Of a stretch of DNA of 64,000 nucleotides, positions 61,066-64,000 are shown one piece after another. The position numbers and the translations under genes were made by a program. This DNA is from DTU078 sp002397345 (GTDB lineage: Bacteria > Bacillota > Clostridia > Oscillospirales > CAG-272), in assembly GCA_937875545.1 (NCBI GenBank), contig CALLYE010000073.1:12675-76674 (forward strand), written 5' to 3'. A model generated the notes under the pieces. It saw only the letters and a list, made by a program, of their open reading frames with translations. It had not been told where the DNA came from and searched no databases. Numbering within the stretch: the first letter of the stretch is position 1; each line of letters opens with the position of its first letter.

Positions 61066-62286
61066 ATGGCAAACATCGTCATTCCCGAGCAGCTTGACAG
61101 AGCGCGAAAGCTGCTTCTCATGCGTGACGACGCGCAGTTCGAAGTCGGCTGCGATTCCGACGCCGAGCGCACCGCGCTGCTTTGCGCCGGCTCGATCCAC
61201 GGTAAAGCCGCACCGCCGAAAATCCCCAAGGTGTTCATGTCCAATAACTGCACCTTTAACTGCGCGTATTGCTGCTGCCGCTGCGGGCGCGACAAACAGC
61301 ATGTCTACGCCACGCCGCCGCGTGAGCTTGCGACGATGGCGGTTGATAACGCCAAGAAAAACGGATATGGAGTCTTTGTTACTTCCGCGATTTACAAAAA
61401 CGCCGACTACACGCAGGAGCTGCTCGCCGAGAGCGTGCGCATTATGCGTGAGGAGCTGTCCTACCGCGGTTTTATTCACTGCAAGATCATGCCCGGTGCA
61501 GACCCGGCGCTCATATCCGCGACGGGGCGTTACGCCGACCGGCTGAGTGTGAATATCGAGGTCGCACAAAGCGCTGGGTATGAAAAAATCGCCAAACAAA
61601 AGAATAAAACGAACATCCTCACTCCGATGAATGAGATTTCGGAACAAATAAAAATCGCCAAATACGACCGCCGCCAGTTCGCGCGCTCACAGACGACGCA
61701 GCTCATGGCGGGCAGCACCGGCGAGGACGACCGTACGATTATGCAGCTCTCCTCCGCCCTGTACCGCAAATATCGGTTGAGCCGCGTGTATTACACCGCG
61801 TTCACGCTGCTGCACGACGCTGCGGGCTATGAGCCGGAGGAACTGCCCCGCACCGCGACGCCCTATTGGCGCATGGCGCGGCTGTATCAGGCTGACCGTC
61901 TGCAGCAGCTCTACGGTTTTTCGCCCGACGACGTTACGCCGGCTGACGCGCCCTTCCTCGACCGCGAGCTTGACCCCAAAGCGGCATGGGCGCTGCGCAA
62001 TATCAGCCTCTACCCTGTCGAGGTCAACCGCGCCGATTTTGATACGCTGATACGCGTGCCCGGTATCGGCTTGACCTACGCGCGGCGCATTATCGAGGCG
62101 CGGCGCTCCTGCACCGTGACGCACGATCTTATGCGTAAAATGCGCATTCCGCTTAAACGCTGCGCGTTTTTCATCACCTGCGACGGTAAATACGAGGGCG
62201 GCGACGCGCTCGATTCGCTCGGGCTGCGCTATATGCTCGCCGCCAGCGACCGCATGTCAATCGGCAATACTCTTGCTGAAAAGTGA
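61066..62286 (+). CDS. Radical SAM DNA modification/repair-type protein with helix-hairpin-helix
   Basis: About 406 residues, of the family annotated as putative DNA modification/repair radical SAM proteins. I start at ATG 61066, with AAAGGA 8 bases upstream. The cluster motif is NCTFNCAYC (C62, C66, C69), then CCRCG with extra cysteines. Later motifs are SVNIEVAQSAGYE, QTTQLMAGSTGEDD and SRVYYTAFTLL. Residues ~325-350 (VNRADFDTLIRVPGIGLTYARRI) are a helix-hairpin-helix, expected to bind DNA or RNA. In many genomes it sits next to a uracil-DNA-glycosylase-like partner; none is present here. Activity is unproven. Confidence 0.84.
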   Translation: MANIVIPEQLDRARKLLLMRDDAQFEVGCDSDAERTALLCAGSIHGKAAPPKIPKVFMSNNCTFNCAYCCCRCGRDKQHVYATPPRELATMAVDNAKKNGYGVFVTSAIYKNADYTQELLAESVRIMREELSYRGFIHCKIMPGADPALISATGRYADRLSVNIEVAQSAGYEKIAKQKNKTNILTPMNEISEQIKIAKYDRRQFARSQTTQLMAGSTGEDDRTIMQLSSALYRKYRLSRVYYTAFTLLHDAAGYEPEELPRTATPYWRMARLYQADRLQQLYGFSPDDVTPADAPFLDRELDPKAAWALRNISLYPVEVNRADFDTLIRVPGIGLTYARRIIEARRSCTVTHDLMRKMRIPLKRCAFFITCDGKYEGGDALDSLGLRYMLAASDRMSIGNTLAEK

Positions 62287-62582
62287 CAGTGGACGAGGGG
62301 ACGAGGGTACGGGGTACGCTGGGGGACTTTTTTCGAAAAGTCCCCCAGACCCCCCAAAAACTTTATGATAATTTTAATAAAATAAGCCCCCGTCTGGTTC
62401 AGGGAACCGGATTAGGGGGCGCTATTTTCATTGTATATAAAAAGAGGATATAAAACCTGCTCCGCAATTAACCATCTTTCAATAATTGTGCAATTTATCC
62501 TTTGTTTGCGGGGTGTGGGGGGAGCGGGGTCAAGCTTGCTTGACCCTCTCCCCACCACGCGTACCCCCGTTCCCTGTCCCGT
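62287..62582. mobile_element. MITE-like element with related inverted ends
   Basis: The left end begins GACGAGGGGACGAGGGTACG and the right end, in reverse complement, ACGGGACAGGGAACGGGGGT and ACGCG. It contains three hairpins: GGGGGACTTTT/AAAAGTCCCCC (62320-62346), GCCCCCGTCTGGTTC/GAACCGGATTAGGGGGC (62386-62420), and GTCAAGC/GCTTGAC (62528-62545). No frame with a binding site is present. It fills the whole gap between the radical SAM and malic enzyme stops, ending on the malic enzyme stop codon. Confidence 0.7.
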
Positions 62583-63754
62583 TATATCCGGGCGACACCA
62601 CTGTTACGGGCAGCCTGCGAGACTGCGGCGGCGACCTTGGCGGCTACTGATTTATCCAGCGCGCTGGGTATAATGCAGTCGGGCGCCAGCATTTCGCCGG
62701 TAACGCAGCCAGCGATAGCGTAAGCGGCGGCGATTTTCATCTCCTCATTTATATCGGACGCGCGCACATCGAGCGCGCCGCGAAAAATACCGGGGAAAGC
62801 AAGCACATTGTTAATCTGGTTGGGAAAATCGCTGCGCCCCGTACCGATTATCGCGGCACCTGCTTCACGCGCGAGGTCGGGCATAATTTCCGGCGTGGGG
62901 TTCGCCATCGGGAACAATAACGGATTTTTCGCCATCGAGCGCACCATTTCGGGCGTGACGCAGCCGGGTGCGGACACACCTATGAATACATCCGCGCCGC
63001 GCATGGCGTCGGCAAGACTGCCGCGCTTATCCTGCGTGTTGGTCAGATTGGCAAGCTCGCGTTTAGAATCATTCAGCGTTTCGTCGCCGCGATAGATTAT
63101 ACCCTTCCGGTCGCACGCTACAATGTCGCGCGCGCCCAGCGCGATGAGCTGCTTGATTATCGCGACGCCTGCCGCGCCCGCGCCGTTGAGTACGATTGAT
63201 ATCTCTGAAAACTTCCGCCCGGTCAGCTTCAAGGCGTTTATCAGCGCGGCGGAGGTCACGACCGCCGTGCCGTGCTGGTCATCGTGGAAGATGGGTATGT
63301 CACAGCGCCGCTTGAGCTTGCGCTCAATTTCGAAACAGCGGGGCGCAGATATGTCTTCGAGGTTGATACCGCCAAAACTGCCCGCGATCAGCGCGACGGT
63401 TTCGACGATCTCGTCCACATTCTTCGAGCGCACGCAGATCGGGAAAGCGTCAACGTCCGCAAAAGTCTTGAACAGCGCGCATTTACCCTCCATGACGGGC
63501 ATTCCCGCCTCCGGGCCGATATCGCCCAGTCCGAGCACCGCCGTACCGTCGGTTACCACCGCGACGAGATTGGCGCGTCGGGTCAGATCGTAGCTTTTAT
63601 TAACATCTTTTTGTATCTCAAGACAGGGCTGCGCGACGCCGGGCGTATACGCGAGCGACAGCTCCTCACGCGTAGCAATCGGCGCGCGGCAGACAACCTC
63701 GATTTTACCCCGCCATTCGTAATGTTTTTTCAGTGATTCTTCGGCGTAGTTCAT
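62582..63754 (-). CDS. Malic enzyme (NAD(P)-dependent malate dehydrogenase, decarboxylating)
   Basis: Oxidative decarboxylation of malate to pyruvate. The 390 residues are the short bacterial form. Signatures include SLAYTPGVAQPCLEI with the catalytic Tyr (Y36), GTAVLGLGDIGPEAGMPVMEGKCALFK with the catalytic Lys, FHDDQHGTAV, and the dinucleotide-binding VLNGAGAAGVAI. GIINGVGF-type segments are replaced by LFPMANPTPEI. Its stop overlaps the end of the repeat element downstream. Cofactor preference is not evident. Confidence 0.94.
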   Translation of the reverse strand: MNYAEESLKKHYEWRGKIEVVCRAPIATREELSLAYTPGVAQPCLEIQKDVNKSYDLTRRANLVAVVTDGTAVLGLGDIGPEAGMPVMEGKCALFKTFADVDAFPICVRSKNVDEIVETVALIAGSFGGINLEDISAPRCFEIERKLKRRCDIPIFHDDQHGTAVVTSAALINALKLTGRKFSEISIVLNGAGAAGVAIIKQLIALGARDIVACDRKGIIYRGDETLNDSKRELANLTNTQDKRGSLADAMRGADVFIGVSAPGCVTPEMVRSMAKNPLLFPMANPTPEIMPDLAREAGAAIIGTGRSDFPNQINNVLAFPGIFRGALDVRASDINEEMKIAAAYAIAGCVTGEMLAPDCIIPSALDKSVAAKVAAAVSQAARNSGVARI

Positions 63755-64000
63755 GCATAATCCTTTTTGAATATATATTTTAAGAAATGTCTAATTGATA
63801 ATTAAATTCAGACTGAAGACAAAGTCCAATTGAAAGAGAACGCGCTTTCCATCCCAATTATTAATAATTGGGTTCCGAAATCTGCTCAAAGACTTTTCAA
63901 ACCAAAATATTATGTAATTCGCTCCGACGCTTGTTGATTGTGCACATTTGCGCCGCCTTTATGGGTCCCTCGCCCATAAGGGCGGCTGCTTTTTATAACG
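63755..64000. other. Right-edge intergenic region with an isolated terminator-like hairpin
   Basis: AT-rich sequence upstream of malic enzyme. CCCAATTATTAATAATTGGG (63854-63873) is a palindrome. At ~63950-63995, GCGCCGCCTTTATGGG pairs with CCCATAAGGGCGGC, followed by CTTTTTATAA, a terminator in plus orientation. No plus-strand gene is seen ahead of it, so it may end a small RNA or belong to a gene past the edge. Confidence 0.5.

Overview
The window looks like chromosome of an endospore-forming Clostridia (Bacillota), probably an Oscillospirales- or Christensenellales-like lineage. The evidence is spoVAE at the left edge, a SpoVB-like flippase, HemZ, an IspH-S1 ribosomal protein fusion, the single-chain clostridial PurL, and strong AGGAGG-type ribosome binding sites. 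At least sixteen candidate sigma-A promoters can be read directly, all with a 17-base spacer. No tRNA, rRNA, CRISPR array, transposase, integrase or phage gene was seen. The species cannot be named from sequence alone.

Layout. 0-3.5 kb: spoVAE, murI, and a Na+/phosphate cotransporter with a PhoU domain. 3.5-8.3 kb: a TerB_N/TerB_C protein, a BrxD-like P-loop ATPase, a leucine-rich-repeat lipoprotein and dtd, the last three joined by ATGA overlaps. 8.4-14.8 kb: hemZ, a uridine-kinase-like protein, purine nucleoside phosphorylase, an MtaD-type deaminase and a flippase. 14.9-18 kb: a Gfo/Idh dehydrogenase and a cytosolic seven-repeat FG-GAP propeller, divergent from an AraC regulator. 18-21.5 kb: a DUF3592-like protein and a BlaI-BlaR1-type pair whose sensor domain is internally duplicated. 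21.5-26.3 kb: a SUMF1 plus GH42-like fusion, then a sugar isomerase and an HAD phosphatase sharing a symmetric divergent promoter. 26.4-33.8 kb: a glycosyltransferase, an orphan solute-binding lipoprotein, a second Gfo/Idh, a membrane protein fused in frame to a VOC protein, a monooxygenase and rsmI. 33.8-42 kb: an AraC-GyrI regulator, the cmk-plsC-ispH/rpsA cluster, a BaiN/HI0933-like flavoprotein, an RpiR regulator and purD. 42-48.7 kb: cysE-cysS, a second orphan solute-binding lipoprotein, rpsO and pnp. 48.9-59.6 kb: a heterodimeric ABC exporter and the mtaB-purL-NahK-like-nitroreductase operon. 59.8-63.8 kb: an XRE-TPR regulator, a radical SAM DNA-repair-type protein with a C-terminal helix-hairpin-helix, and malic enzyme.

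Most genes are housekeeping: purine synthesis and salvage, translation, RNA decay, isoprenoid and phospholipid supply, cysteine. The accessory layer is carbohydrate handling (Gfo/Idh, isomerase, SUMF1-GH42, solute-binding proteins without permeases) and stress or defence-like genes (TerB/BrxD, BlaI/BlaR1, ABC exporter, radical SAM). The intergenic spaces carry at least two dispersed palindromic repeat families, mostly just downstream of stop codons. The most unusual items are the TerB_N-BrxD pair without its usual helicase, the SUMF1-GH42 fusion, the duplicated BlaR1 sensor with a second BlaI-like site at a neighbouring gene, the membrane-VOC reading frame with an internal Shine-Dalgarno start, and the divergent promoter at 25.3 kb.
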